From the NCBI RefSeq assembly GCF_021311115.1, contig NZ_JAJTNP010000006.1, forward strand, positions 301,730-365,729: a stretch of 64,000 nt of DNA, in the 5' to 3' direction. The notes beneath the pieces are model-generated. The model was not told the DNA's origin, made no database searches, and worked only from the letters and a program-made list of their open reading frames with translations. A program made the translations under genes and the position numbers. Of this stretch, positions 16,659-24,103 are shown in pieces (position 1 is the first letter of the stretch; each line of letters opens with the position of its first letter). This DNA is from Chryseobacterium gwangjuense (GTDB lineage: Bacteria; Bacteroidota; Bacteroidia; Flavobacteriales; Weeksellaceae).

Positions 16659-17504
16659 ATGGAAAAAATTATTCTTAAAACTGAGGATGGCGTAAATCTA
16701 GCAGTTCATGTTTTTATTCCTGAAAAAAGTAACCGAAAGGTTTTGCTGATTAATTCGGCGACAGGAGTAAAGCAGCAGGTTTATTTTTCTTTTGCTCATT
16801 TTCTGGCAGAACAAGGGTTTACTGTGATTACTTATGATTATGCCGGGATTGGTCTTTCAAAGCCTTTAAAAATGAAGCATTTCAAAGCCTCGATGAGAAC
16901 TTGGGGAACGAAAGATTTTAAAGCCCTTACAGATTATCTGCAGGAAGAATTTTCGACATACACAAAATATTGTTTGGGACATTCTGTTGGCGCACTGATT
17001 TTAGGAATGAATCAAGATGCTGAGATATTTAAGGAATTTGTTTTTGTAGGCACTCAAAATGCTTTTGTAGGAAATTTGAAATGGCAGACTAGGGCAGAAG
17101 CCTTTTTTGGATTTGGGGTAGCACAACCTCTCTTTACGGAGCTTTTAGGATATTTTCCGGCAAATTGGTTTGGTTTAGGAGAAAGTCTTCCAAAAAATTG
17201 CGCTTATGACTGGAGAACCTTAATTTTGAACAAGAAATCTACTAACAGATTGTTGGATAAAATAGAGGACTATTCTAAAAAATTAACGCAGAAAGTATTT
17301 GTAATCCGCGCAGAAGATGATGCATGGCTTACTGAAAAAGGGGTGAGAAGCTTATTGGAAGATACGTATTCGAATCTTAAGCCAACCTATAGAATCGTAA
17401 AAACCTCTGAATCGGAAAAAGGAGAAATTGGGCATGTTAATTTTTTCAGAAGTTATAATAAAAAACTTTGGGAAATTATTTTAAAAGAACTGGTAAATGA
17501 ATAA
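16659..17504 (+). CDS. Alpha/beta hydrolase
   Basis: The product has 281 residues from the ATG at 16659. The fold begins with VNLAVHVFIPEKSNRKVLLINSATG and FTVITYDYAGIGLS. The nucleophile elbow is seen in YCLGHSVGALILG (Gly-His-Ser-Val-Gly). A likely acid is in VIRAEDDAWL and the catalytic His in GEIGHVNFFR. It is a cytoplasmic serine hydrolase of unknown substrate. The stop overlaps the start of the HD-domain gene by 8 nt, so the two are coupled. The start lies only 8 nt after the upstream terminator; expression may depend on read-through or on a promoter I could not identify. Confidence 0.85.
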   Translation: MEKIILKTEDGVNLAVHVFIPEKSNRKVLLINSATGVKQQVYFSFAHFLAEQGFTVITYDYAGIGLSKPLKMKHFKASMRTWGTKDFKALTDYLQEEFSTYTKYCLGHSVGALILGMNQDAEIFKEFVFVGTQNAFVGNLKWQTRAEAFFGFGVAQPLFTELLGYFPANWFGLGESLPKNCAYDWRTLILNKKSTNRLLDKIEDYSKKLTQKVFVIRAEDDAWLTEKGVRSLLEDTYSNLKPTYRIVKTSESEKGEIGHVNFFRSYNKKLWEIILKELVNE

Positions 17505-18141
17505 TTTGATTGATAACACGATACAATTTGTAAAAGAAAAATTAGAAGGAGCAGAAGCGGGGCATGACTGGTTTCATATCGAAAGAGTCTGGAAACTTTC
17601 TAAGAAAATTGCTGAAAAGGAAGAGTGTAACGTTGAGGTAGTAGAACTTTCAGCATTATTACATGATATTGCAGATCCTAAATTTCATAATGGAGATGAA
17701 ACATTGGCTTTGAAAATCTCTCGCGAATTTTTAGAAAGTCAGAATACTCCTGAAAATATTATTGAACAGGTTCTATTTGTGATCAAAAATATTTCATTTA
17801 AGAATAGAGGAGAAGCTCCTGAAAATCTCCCTATCGAGCTTAAAATCGTTCAGGATGCAGACCGAATTGACGCCATCGGAGCCATCGGAATCGGCAGAAC
17901 CTTTAATTTCGGAGGTTTTAAAAATAATCCGATGTACGATCCGAATATTCAGCCGAGTCTTAATATGTCTAAGGAAGAATATAAAAAGTCTAACGGAACA
18001 ACAATTAATCACTTCTATGAAAAACTCCTTTTGCTAAAGGACTTTATGAATACTTCTGAAGGAAAGAAAATAGCAGAGGAAAGGCATGATTTTATGCTTA
18101 AGTTCCTTGATCAGTTTTATAAGGAATGGAATGTTGATTAG
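17497..18141 (+). CDS. HD-domain phosphohydrolase
   Basis: The product has 214 residues. The HD metal-binding residues are visible: His in AGHDWFHIERVW, His-Asp in LSALLHDIADPKF and a later Asp in IVQDADRIDAIGAIGIGRTFNFGG. This matches YedJ-like HD hydrolases. It is cytoplasmic and likely acts on a nucleotide or similar phosphoester, with the substrate unknown. The gene overlaps the upstream alpha/beta hydrolase by 8 nt. Confidence 0.88.
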   Translation: MNNLIDNTIQFVKEKLEGAEAGHDWFHIERVWKLSKKIAEKEECNVEVVELSALLHDIADPKFHNGDETLALKISREFLESQNTPENIIEQVLFVIKNISFKNRGEAPENLPIELKIVQDADRIDAIGAIGIGRTFNFGGFKNNPMYDPNIQPSLNMSKEEYKKSNGTTINHFYEKLLLLKDFMNTSEGKKIAEERHDFMLKFLDQFYKEWNVD

Positions 18142-18158
18142 AAGATTTCTTAATTGAC

Positions 18159-18166
18159 TATCTTTG
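18159..18166 (+). promoter_or_regulatory. -7 promoter element (TATCTTTG) 4 nt before a start codon
   Basis: TATCTTTG matches TAnnTTTG. TTG at 18134-18136 lies 22 nt upstream as a -33 candidate. Only 4 nt separate the element from the ATG at 18171, which predicts a leaderless transcript. Confidence 0.6.
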
Positions 18167-18170
18167 TAAT

Positions 18171-18767
18171 ATGGGGTACCTACTTTTTATCATATTAATT
18201 ACTCTTATAATTTCGCTGTTTTTATCAAAGGTGAGATCGGGGTGGGCAAAGATCTTCAGAGCAGTAGCACTGGTTTTTTCCATTTCTCTTTTTACCTATT
18301 GGTTTATCAAAAAAAGCTCAATCGGTGTTGTACAGAATGCTGTTGCCTTGCAATTGATCAATAAGCTTCCTCAGTCTTTGGATTTTTATGTGATTAATGT
18401 AAACAGGATTGATAAAAATAATGCTCTTGAAGTGATGCATTTAGGCAGGATTCGTCCCGAATATTACAGAATTGAATATCTGAAAATGGATACTTCTGAT
18501 GAATATTGGATTATCGGTTATCTGGGAAAAAAGAATGCTGTTTACTTTTCTCAGCATGCGGTTCCGAATAAAAATATTGATCAGATGATTGAAGTACAGA
18601 ATTATATCAATCAAAGTGTAAAGCTGTCTGATATTGCAAAAAAAGAAGTAGAAACCTATCATCAGGAGAATACTAAAATTGGGGTTTTAGTAACCTTGAA
18701 TCTCCTTCTTTTATTCTTAAATCTTTCTTTATTCCTGAGAAAAAATAAATTGGGCAGAGCGGTCTAA
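18171..18767 (+). CDS. Membrane protein of unknown function
   Basis: The product has 198 residues with two N-terminal membrane segments (YLLFIILITLIISLFL and AVALVFSISLFTYWFI) and one near the C terminus (IGVLVTLNLLLLFLNLSLFL). A soluble region of about 110 residues between them contains HLGRIRPEYYRIEYLKM and YWIIGYLGKKNAVYF. I recognise no family. The promoter lies directly before the start, so it may be translated without a leader. A long inverted repeat follows the stop. Confidence 0.7.
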   Translation: MGYLLFIILITLIISLFLSKVRSGWAKIFRAVALVFSISLFTYWFIKKSSIGVVQNAVALQLINKLPQSLDFYVINVNRIDKNNALEVMHLGRIRPEYYRIEYLKMDTSDEYWIIGYLGKKNAVYFSQHAVPNKNIDQMIEVQNYINQSVKLSDIAKKEVETYHQENTKIGVLVTLNLLLLFLNLSLFLRKNKLGRAV

Positions 18768-18776
18768 AAATGTTTA

Positions 18777-18842
18777 AACCACATAAACATCTGTTTTTCT
18801 ATCCGCAATTTTTGCGTAAAGTCTATATATGTTTATGTGGTT
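18777..18842. repeat. Long inverted repeat between convergent genes
   Basis: AACCACATAAACAT at 18777-18790 pairs perfectly with its complement at 18829-18842 (14 bp). Inside, CGCA...TGCG forms a smaller hairpin around TTTT. It sits between the convergent genes ending at 18767 and 18884. It may act as a terminator for either, or be a dispersed intergenic repeat. Confidence 0.7.
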
Positions 18843-18883
18843 GATTTCGATTTAAAATAAGCAGTTGTTTGATTGTTCCTTAC

Positions 18884-19108
18884 TTAAGGATAATCTAGAA
18901 TCTGCATTACAATTTCTTTTACATCTTCCGGACAGCTTCTGATAATTCTGTCTTTATTATGTTTGTTTATTTGTTTAGGATTCAACCATTCTATTAATGG
19001 TTTCTGATGGTCGGTATTATCTACCTTCTTTATAGTATTGTCACTGTAGAAGGTATACTGCTCCGGCTGATCTCCTGTGAGGGTGATTGTACAAATTTCG
19101 TTTTCCAT
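18884..19108 (-). CDS. Small conserved-looking protein, unknown function
   Basis: The product has 74 residues and starts MENEICTITLTGDQPEQYTF. It is hydrophilic and has no signal peptide or membrane segment. It ends KEIVMQILDYP. Codon use and the isolated, well-placed frame suggest a real gene. A perfect 10-bp palindrome, TGTGATCACA, lies upstream at 19147-19156 and might be a regulator site. I recognise no family. Confidence 0.55.
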   Translation of the reverse strand: MENEICTITLTGDQPEQYTFYSDNTIKKVDNTDHQKPLIEWLNPKQINKHNKDRIIRSCPEDVKEIVMQILDYP

Positions 19109-19300
19109 GGTTTTAGTTTTTAATAACTCTACATTAGTGTGATTTATGTGATCACAATATAGTGAATTTTCTAAATATTCAAAATATATTTTTATTGTCG
19201 AGTTTTTTGAGTTTTTTTGTTGCTAACTTGTTGTTTTCTTGAGCTAAATTTTATTTATTTTTAATTAATAATGTTGTTTTGATGAATTGATTTTTGTGAA

Positions 19301-20191
19301 CTAAAAAAGCGTTTGCATATTTTCAGTTGCCATTTGAGGGAGTTTCAGTTCAGTTTTCCACTCTTCGTTCATTTTTTTTATGAAATAAGCAGATAAAAGA
19401 GGAGATGCTTTTTCAATGTTCTGATGTACAAAGAAGTAAAGATTCTGAAGTCCTTCTTTTTTCCATTTGGTCAGATGTTCCAGCCAGTCGTCCAGTCTTT
19501 CATAATCACTTTCAGCATTAGCTCCTACATATCTGATAAAAGCATTTGGAGTAGTCAGTCTCATATGAAGCATATCTCGTCTTCCGGCTGTATCTACTAT
19601 AATGTTGGTGATATTATTCTGCTCAAAAAGATCACAGGTTTTGTTAAGAATTTCCTCATCACTGAACCAGTCTGTATTTCTTAACTCGACGGCTAACGGT
19701 ACTTCCTGAGGCCAATTATTGACAAATTTTTCTAACCTTTCATAATCTTTAGGCTTAAAATTGTCATGAAGCTGAAGAAAAACCATTCCTAATTTTTCAT
19801 CAAAATTCAGAACCGCTGAAGCAAACTGTGTCACCACATCATCAATATTTAGTAATCTTCTGAAGTGGGAAACCGTATTGGTAATTTTGGGGAAAAACTT
19901 AAAATCTGCCGGTGTTTTTTCCTTCCAGGTTTGTACCTGCTCCGGAGTTGGCATTCCGTAGAAAGTGGCATTCAGTTCAATAGAATTAAATTGCGTAGAA
20001 TAATAGGAAAGCTCATCTTTTGTCCCCTTTGGATAAAAGCCTTTTAGATCTGTTTTATTCCATTTGGCGCATCCGATGGAGATGTTTTCTAAGCCTTTTT
20101 TGTTTTGCTTTAAAATATCTTTTGTTCTTGGATGATCTTTTGGTAGAGTGAAATCTATTTGTGAGGGGTCTTCAACTTGTCCGAATTTCAT
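19301..20191 (-). CDS. DUF72 domain protein
   Basis: The product has 296 residues. The TIM-barrel-like DUF72 fold is shown by ISIGCAKWNKTDLKGFYP, YYSTQFNSIELNATFYGMP, DFKFFPKITNTVSH and VELRNTDWF, ending with LYFFVHQN. It is a soluble cytoplasmic protein with no settled activity. A possible promoter element TAATTTTG lies on the minus strand at 20323-20316, giving a leader of about 117 nt. Confidence 0.88.
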   Translation of the reverse strand: MKFGQVEDPSQIDFTLPKDHPRTKDILKQNKKGLENISIGCAKWNKTDLKGFYPKGTKDELSYYSTQFNSIELNATFYGMPTPEQVQTWKEKTPADFKFFPKITNTVSHFRRLLNIDDVVTQFASAVLNFDEKLGMVFLQLHDNFKPKDYERLEKFVNNWPQEVPLAVELRNTDWFSDEEILNKTCDLFEQNNITNIIVDTAGRRDMLHMRLTTPNAFIRYVGANAESDYERLDDWLEHLTKWKKEGLQNLYFFVHQNIEKASPLLSAYFIKKMNEEWKTELKLPQMATENMQTLF

Positions 20192-20382
20192 AAGAATATT
20201 TTTGTCTATAGCGAATTTAAGAATTTAAGAGCTTAATATTGTTATTTATTCTTTTTAATACTTGTAAATTGCTACTTTTTTCCTGTAAAAATTGTTTATT
20301 TCATTTGATTAGATGCAAAATTAAATAAAAAACCACAGAATTTCTATGGTTTTTTGCTAATAATATTTAGTTTTGATTATAA
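20192..20382. other. Intergenic region upstream of DUF72
   Basis: This stretch has no gene on either strand that I can support. It holds a minus-strand -7-like element (TAATTTTG at 20323-20316) and the small hairpin terminator at 20331-20351 that follows the HTH remnant. Confidence 0.6.
20331..20351 (-). terminator. Terminator hairpin behind the HTH remnant
   Basis: On the minus strand AACCATAGAA pairs with TTCTGTGGTT (one mismatch), followed by TTTTTATTT. It resembles the nrdA terminator at 20509 in sequence. Confidence 0.6.
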
Positions 20383-20494
20383 CTAATCGTTATTTTCAAG
20401 TAAAAAAATATCTTCCACTTTTTTATCAAAATATTTTGCAATTTTTAAAGCTAAAACTGTAGACGGAATGTATTTTCCTGCCTCTATTGCATTT
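20383..20494 (-). pseudogene. Remnant of a small HTH (Cro/C1-type) regulator gene
   Basis: Reading the minus strand down to the TAG at 20385-20383 gives TNAIEAGKYIPSTVLALKIA, then KYFDKKVEDIFLLEND-like residues. This matches the C-terminal half of the 65-70-residue YozG-type HTH_3 regulators (usual text: TINAIEAGKY...ALKIAKVF...EDIF). The N-terminal half, including the first HTH helix and the start codon, is missing. The frame instead runs straight into the nrdA terminator. It keeps its own terminator at 20331. This is a truncated, presumably dead gene. Confidence 0.75.
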
Positions 20495-20501
20495 GTGAAA
20501 A

Positions 20502-20527
20502 TAAAAAACCGCAGAATATTTCTGCGG
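20502..20527 (-). terminator. Intrinsic terminator after nrdA
   Basis: CCGCAGA at 20509-20515 pairs with TCTGCGG at 20521-20527 over a 5-nt loop. On the minus strand it is followed by TTTTTTATTTT. It lies 34 nt after the nrdA stop. Confidence 0.85.
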
Positions 20528-20560
20528 CTTAGCTAGTTATTTTTAATAGTCAGTTATTTG

Positions 20561-22219
20561 CTATGCTTCACAAGCTGAGCAGCTAACAAAATTCACCATC
20601 AGTTCCTTAGAAACTGAAGAGCTTCTTTGATAATATAGTGTTTTTACTCCTTTTTTCCATGCTTCAATATAAAGATAGTTGACATCTTTTACGGGCATTG
20701 TAGAAGGAATTTGTAAGTTCAATGACTGGGCCTGATCAATATATTGCTGTCTTTGTGCAGCCTGAGAAATGATCTCCATCGGAGAAATTTCTTTAAATGT
20801 TTTGAATACTGCTTTTTCTTCGTCAGTTAATTCTTTCAAATGCTGAACTGAACCGTGATTCAACATGATGGTTCTCCATGTTTCTTCGTTGTCAAGACCT
20901 TTTTCTTCCAGCAATTTTGCTAAATATTTGTTCTTACGCATAAAGTTTCCTTTTGCAAGACCAGCCTTATAATAGTTAGAAGCAAATGGTTCGATTCCCG
21001 GAGAAGTTTGTCCTAAAATCGCAGAACTTGAAGTGGTAGGAGCAATGGCCATTGTAGTGGTATTTCTCAATCCGTATCCTTTCAGTAATTCTGGCTCACC
21101 ATAAATATTGGCAAGTTCTCTTGAAGCTATTTCTGCCTGTTCTTTAATATGTCTGAAAGCTCTTGCATTGAATTGAGTGGCTTCAAAACTTTCGAACGGA
21201 ATCATGTTTTTCTGTAAATAAGAATGGTAACCTAAAACTCCTAATCCAAGCGCTCTGTGACGCATAGCGAAGTTTCTTGCTCCCTGAAGATAATAGTTTC
21301 CTTCAGTTTTCTCGATAAACTCAGTTAAAACGGCATCAAGGAAATAAACTGCTAATTGTACAGCATTTGTATCTTTCCATTCGTCGTATAACTCTAAGTT
21401 CATTGATGATAAACAGCAGATGAACGACTCTTCTCTTGTAGAAGGAAGCATGATTTCAGAACAAAGGTTACTTGCATTTACAGGCATTCCTAAGTCTTTG
21501 TAAACCTGAGGTTTGTTTCTGTTTACGTTATCGGTAAAGAAAATATACGGAAGACCTTTTTGCTGACGACTTTCCAGCACTCTTGCCCAAACTTTACGTT
21601 TTTCCATATCGCCATCAATCATATCCTGCATCCAGTAATCCGGAACACAAACTCCTGTAAATAAGTTCTGGATCGGACTTCCGATGTCTTTAATCGATAA
21701 GAATTCTTCAATGTCTCCGTGGTCGATATCAAGATAAGCTGCAAACGCACCTCTTCTTACCCCACCTTGAGAAACGACATCCATTGCCGTATCAAAAAGC
21801 TTCATGAAAGAAACAGCTCCCGATGATTTTCCGTTGTCTGTAACGGCAGTTCCTCTGTTACGAAGTTCTCCGAAATATCCTGAAGTTCCTCCTCCGATTT
21901 TTGTCTGCATGATCACTTCACCCATTTTGTGAGTAATGCCTTCAATGCTGTCCGGAATATGAACGTTGAAACAAGAAATAGGAAGACCTCTTTGTGTTCC
22001 CATATTTGCCCAAACAGGAGATGAGAAACTGATCCAGCCTTTGGTAATCATTTCTTTGAATGCGGGCTGAAGTTCAGGTTTGTATAGTTTTTTGGCAGCA
22101 GCAGTAGTGATTCTTTCGATAGCACCGTCTACTGTTTCTCCCTTTAGAAGATATCCTCTGTTAAGCATTTGCTCAGATTCTTCATTGAGCCACCATATAT
22201 TGTTGTTTTGTTCTTCCAT
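20561..22219 (-). CDS. nrdA: Ribonucleoside-diphosphate reductase, alpha subunit (class I)
   Basis: The product has 552 residues, a compact form without an N-terminal ATP-cone domain. Active-site residues are visible: Cys in LPISCFNVHI, the Asn-x-Cys-x-Glu motif NLCSE (N251, C253, E255), and a partner Cys in FICCLSSMNLELYDEW. The C-terminal tail SCSACEA provides the CxxC used for re-reduction. It reduces ribonucleoside diphosphates to deoxy forms with the NrdB radical subunit. The lack of an ATP cone means the usual overall activity control by dATP is absent. The gene is last in the cluster nrdB, orf95, nrdA. Confidence 0.93.
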   Translation of the reverse strand: MEEQNNNIWWLNEESEQMLNRGYLLKGETVDGAIERITTAAAKKLYKPELQPAFKEMITKGWISFSSPVWANMGTQRGLPISCFNVHIPDSIEGITHKMGEVIMQTKIGGGTSGYFGELRNRGTAVTDNGKSSGAVSFMKLFDTAMDVVSQGGVRRGAFAAYLDIDHGDIEEFLSIKDIGSPIQNLFTGVCVPDYWMQDMIDGDMEKRKVWARVLESRQQKGLPYIFFTDNVNRNKPQVYKDLGMPVNASNLCSEIMLPSTREESFICCLSSMNLELYDEWKDTNAVQLAVYFLDAVLTEFIEKTEGNYYLQGARNFAMRHRALGLGVLGYHSYLQKNMIPFESFEATQFNARAFRHIKEQAEIASRELANIYGEPELLKGYGLRNTTTMAIAPTTSSSAILGQTSPGIEPFASNYYKAGLAKGNFMRKNKYLAKLLEEKGLDNEETWRTIMLNHGSVQHLKELTDEEKAVFKTFKEISPMEIISQAAQRQQYIDQAQSLNLQIPSTMPVKDVNYLYIEAWKKGVKTLYYQRSSSVSKELMVNFVSCSACEA

Positions 22220-22235
22220 AGTCTTTATATTTTCG

Positions 22236-22266
22236 AATTCCGAAACAGGTTGAGTGCTTCGGAATT
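22236..22266. repeat. Hairpin in the leader of nrdA
   Basis: AATTCCGAA at 22236-22244 pairs exactly with TTCGGAATT at 22258-22266 over a 13-nt loop. It lies between orf95 and nrdA, ending 17 nt before the nrdA ATG. No T run follows on the minus strand, so it may stabilise or process the message rather than terminate it. Confidence 0.55.
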
Positions 22267-22273
22267 TTGTTTT

Positions 22274-22561
22274 TTATACTGTTTGTAAAATTTCTACTTT
22301 ATGTGAACCGTTTAGTCCACTTTCATCTCTTAATCTTTGGAATTCTTTAAAAGACGGAACATTCAGAACCTCATGCTGTACCTCTTCATTGATATAATTG
22401 GAATAATGTAAAAATGTAATACCATCTTCTTTTACATATACTTTATATTCAAATGTTTCTGGGTTTAGATTTTTGAAATCATCTAAAAACTTTTGAATAT
22501 TTATCTTGTTTTCCGGAACGAATTCCGGTTTTACAGTATAGGTTACAATTACATTAATCAT
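22274..22561 (-). CDS. Small protein, possible ABM-like dimeric alpha-beta barrel
   Basis: The product has 95 residues from the ATG at 22561. It starts MINVIVTYTVKPEFVPENK and contains EYKVYVKEDGITFLHYSNY and EVQHEVLNVPSFKEF. This alternating pattern resembles antibiotic-biosynthesis monooxygenase-type barrels, but no catalytic residue can be assigned. A longer frame from 22648 would translate the REP-like repeat and is rejected. It lies between nrdB and nrdA, with a repeat pair in its leader. Its link to nucleotide reduction is positional only. Confidence 0.7.
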   Translation of the reverse strand: MINVIVTYTVKPEFVPENKINIQKFLDDFKNLNPETFEYKVYVKEDGITFLHYSNYINEEVQHEVLNVPSFKEFQRLRDESGLNGSHKVEILQTV

Positions 22562-22590
22562 TTTGTGCTTGATTTTTATTTTAAACAGAC

Positions 22591-22652
22591 TGTCATTCTT
22601 AAGGAACGTGGAATCTGTTTTTAAAGATGCTTCGACTCCGCTCAGCATGACA
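22591..22652. repeat. Inverted pair of REP-like hairpins in the nrd cluster
   Basis: The block begins TGTC and ends GACA. The right unit (22627-22652, minus strand) reads TGTC, stem ATGCT, the same 12-nt loop as at 15495, stem AGCAT. Compared with 15495, both stem arms have changed together, keeping the pairing. The left unit (22591-22614) reads TGTC, ATTC, a 12-nt loop and GAAT. The pair lies in the leader of orf95. A 17-nt stretch, CTGTTTAAAATAAAAAT, follows the repeat here (minus strand, 22588-22572) and also follows the unit at 15519-15535. Confidence 0.75.
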
Positions 22653-22698
22653 CCTTTAATGCTAACTGCTTTGACGCTCGCTTCTAAAAATTTAAATT

Positions 22699-23673
22699 TT
22701 AGAAAAGATCGTTCGCAGTAATACTCTTATCGTGTTTTGTATAATCTACCGGTCTTTTTGCAAAGAAATCATCCATGGAATTCGCAAAAACTTCCTCTTC
22801 GAACCAAACCATCGGTCTGTATTGTTCAGGAGAGACATTGTATTTTGTTTTCATGTTGATTTTCTTCAAACTGTCATCAACACGGTATTTCATGAAATTT
22901 AATAAGTCTTCTTTTGAGAAAACGCTTAATTCACCTAATTCAAAGATCCAGTCAAGGATTTCGCCTTCCAGTTCTACCGATTGATCTACCAAAGTATAGA
23001 TGTCTTCAATATCAGAATCAGTTAAAAGATCAGGTTGTTCCTCACGGATTTTGTTGATTAAATAAATTCCAGCATTAGCATGAATTTGTTCGTCAACAGA
23101 AGTCCAGGCAATAATATTAGAAACGTTTTTCATATATCCTTTAAATCTTGTGAAAGAAAGGATGATTGCAAATTGTGAGAAAAGAGAAACGTTTTCAATC
23201 AAAATACTGAATAATAGAAGAGATGAAACATACTCTTTCGGCGTTGCAGAATTCGCGTGTTTCAAAACGTTTGATAAGAAATCAATTCTCTTTTTTACAG
23301 CAGGAATTTCTATTACGTTTGCAAATTCTTCGTTATATCCCAGAACCTCCAAAAGTCTTGAATAAGCTTCTGAGTGGCGGAATTCACATTCTGCAAAAGT
23401 AGCTCCTAAACCGTTAAGTTCCGGTTTTGGAAGGTGGTTGTATAGATTTCCCCAGAATGTTTTTACAGATACCTCAATTTGTGCAATAGCCAACAATGCG
23501 TTTTTTACTGCATGTTTTTCATGGGGTTCCAATTGTGAATGAAAATCCTGAACATCTGCAGTAAAGTCTACTTCCGAATGTACCCAAAACGATTTGTTGA
23601 TCGCTTCTACGAATTGAAGAACCTCCGGATATTCGAATGGCTTATAACTTACTCTTTTATCAAAAATTCCCAT
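22699..23673 (-). CDS. nrdB: Ribonucleoside-diphosphate reductase, beta subunit (class I)
   Basis: The product has 324 residues. The ferritin-like di-iron ligands are seen in HEKHAVKNALLAIAQIEVSV, FAECEFRHSEAYSRLLE, LLFSILIENVSLFSQFA and WTSVDEQIHANAG. It houses the metal cofactor that generates the radical passed to NrdA. It is the first gene of the cluster. A TAACTTTG element on the minus strand at 23824-23817 gives a long leader of about 135 nt, which leaves room for control. Confidence 0.93.
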   Translation of the reverse strand: MGIFDKRVSYKPFEYPEVLQFVEAINKSFWVHSEVDFTADVQDFHSQLEPHEKHAVKNALLAIAQIEVSVKTFWGNLYNHLPKPELNGLGATFAECEFRHSEAYSRLLEVLGYNEEFANVIEIPAVKKRIDFLSNVLKHANSATPKEYVSSLLLFSILIENVSLFSQFAIILSFTRFKGYMKNVSNIIAWTSVDEQIHANAGIYLINKIREEQPDLLTDSDIEDIYTLVDQSVELEGEILDWIFELGELSVFSKEDLLNFMKYRVDDSLKKINMKTKYNVSPEQYRPMVWFEEEVFANSMDDFFAKRPVDYTKHDKSITANDLF

Positions 23674-24103
23674 ATTAAAATAATGTCTTTTAAAATTTTA
23701 CAAAAACGATCCGTGTGAATAACATTCAAAAGATGAATAATGGATTGAATATCAAATGGTTGTTTTGTAAACTTATCCACTTGGATTTTCCTTCATCTCT
23801 TGTGACCAGCGATGCACAAAGTTAGAAAACAGGAACCTATTTTGAAAGGGGGAAAGCTTAAATGTTTGAATTTTAAAGCTAAAAGTTTTCCACATTTGTT
23901 AGGAACTTGCTCTACCATTGGTTTCGAGATACTTAGCTTTTAAATTTAAATGGTTTGGAATGGTTTTAATTAAACATTATTTTGTAAATCATTGTTTTTT
24001 AGTTGTTTACTTATTAAACAATTAAATATTTTAATTAATTGTAATTCTTGTAACAAAATAAAAATATCTTCTACTTATAAGAAAACAAAATGAAAATCAC
24101 TTA
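23674..24103. other. Divergent intergenic region between nrdB and the ABC exporter
   Basis: This 430-nt stretch has no gene that I can support. It holds the nrdB promoter element (23817-23824) and two sequences near the DnaA box consensus, TTATCCACT at 23773-23781 and TTTTCCACA at 23886-23894. The part next to the ABC ATPase is very AT-rich. I found no TAnnTTTG element for the exporter operon. Confidence 0.6.
23817..23824 (-). promoter_or_regulatory. -7 promoter element (TAACTTTG) of nrdB
   Basis: The minus strand reads TAACTTTG, an exact TAnnTTTG match, 143 nt before the nrdB ATG. Confidence 0.6.

Noticed and set aside
22562..22648. Upstream extension of the 95-residue nrd-cluster protein.
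   Set aside because: These 29 codons lie in the hairpin repeat pair. The conserved-looking part begins at the ATG at 22561.
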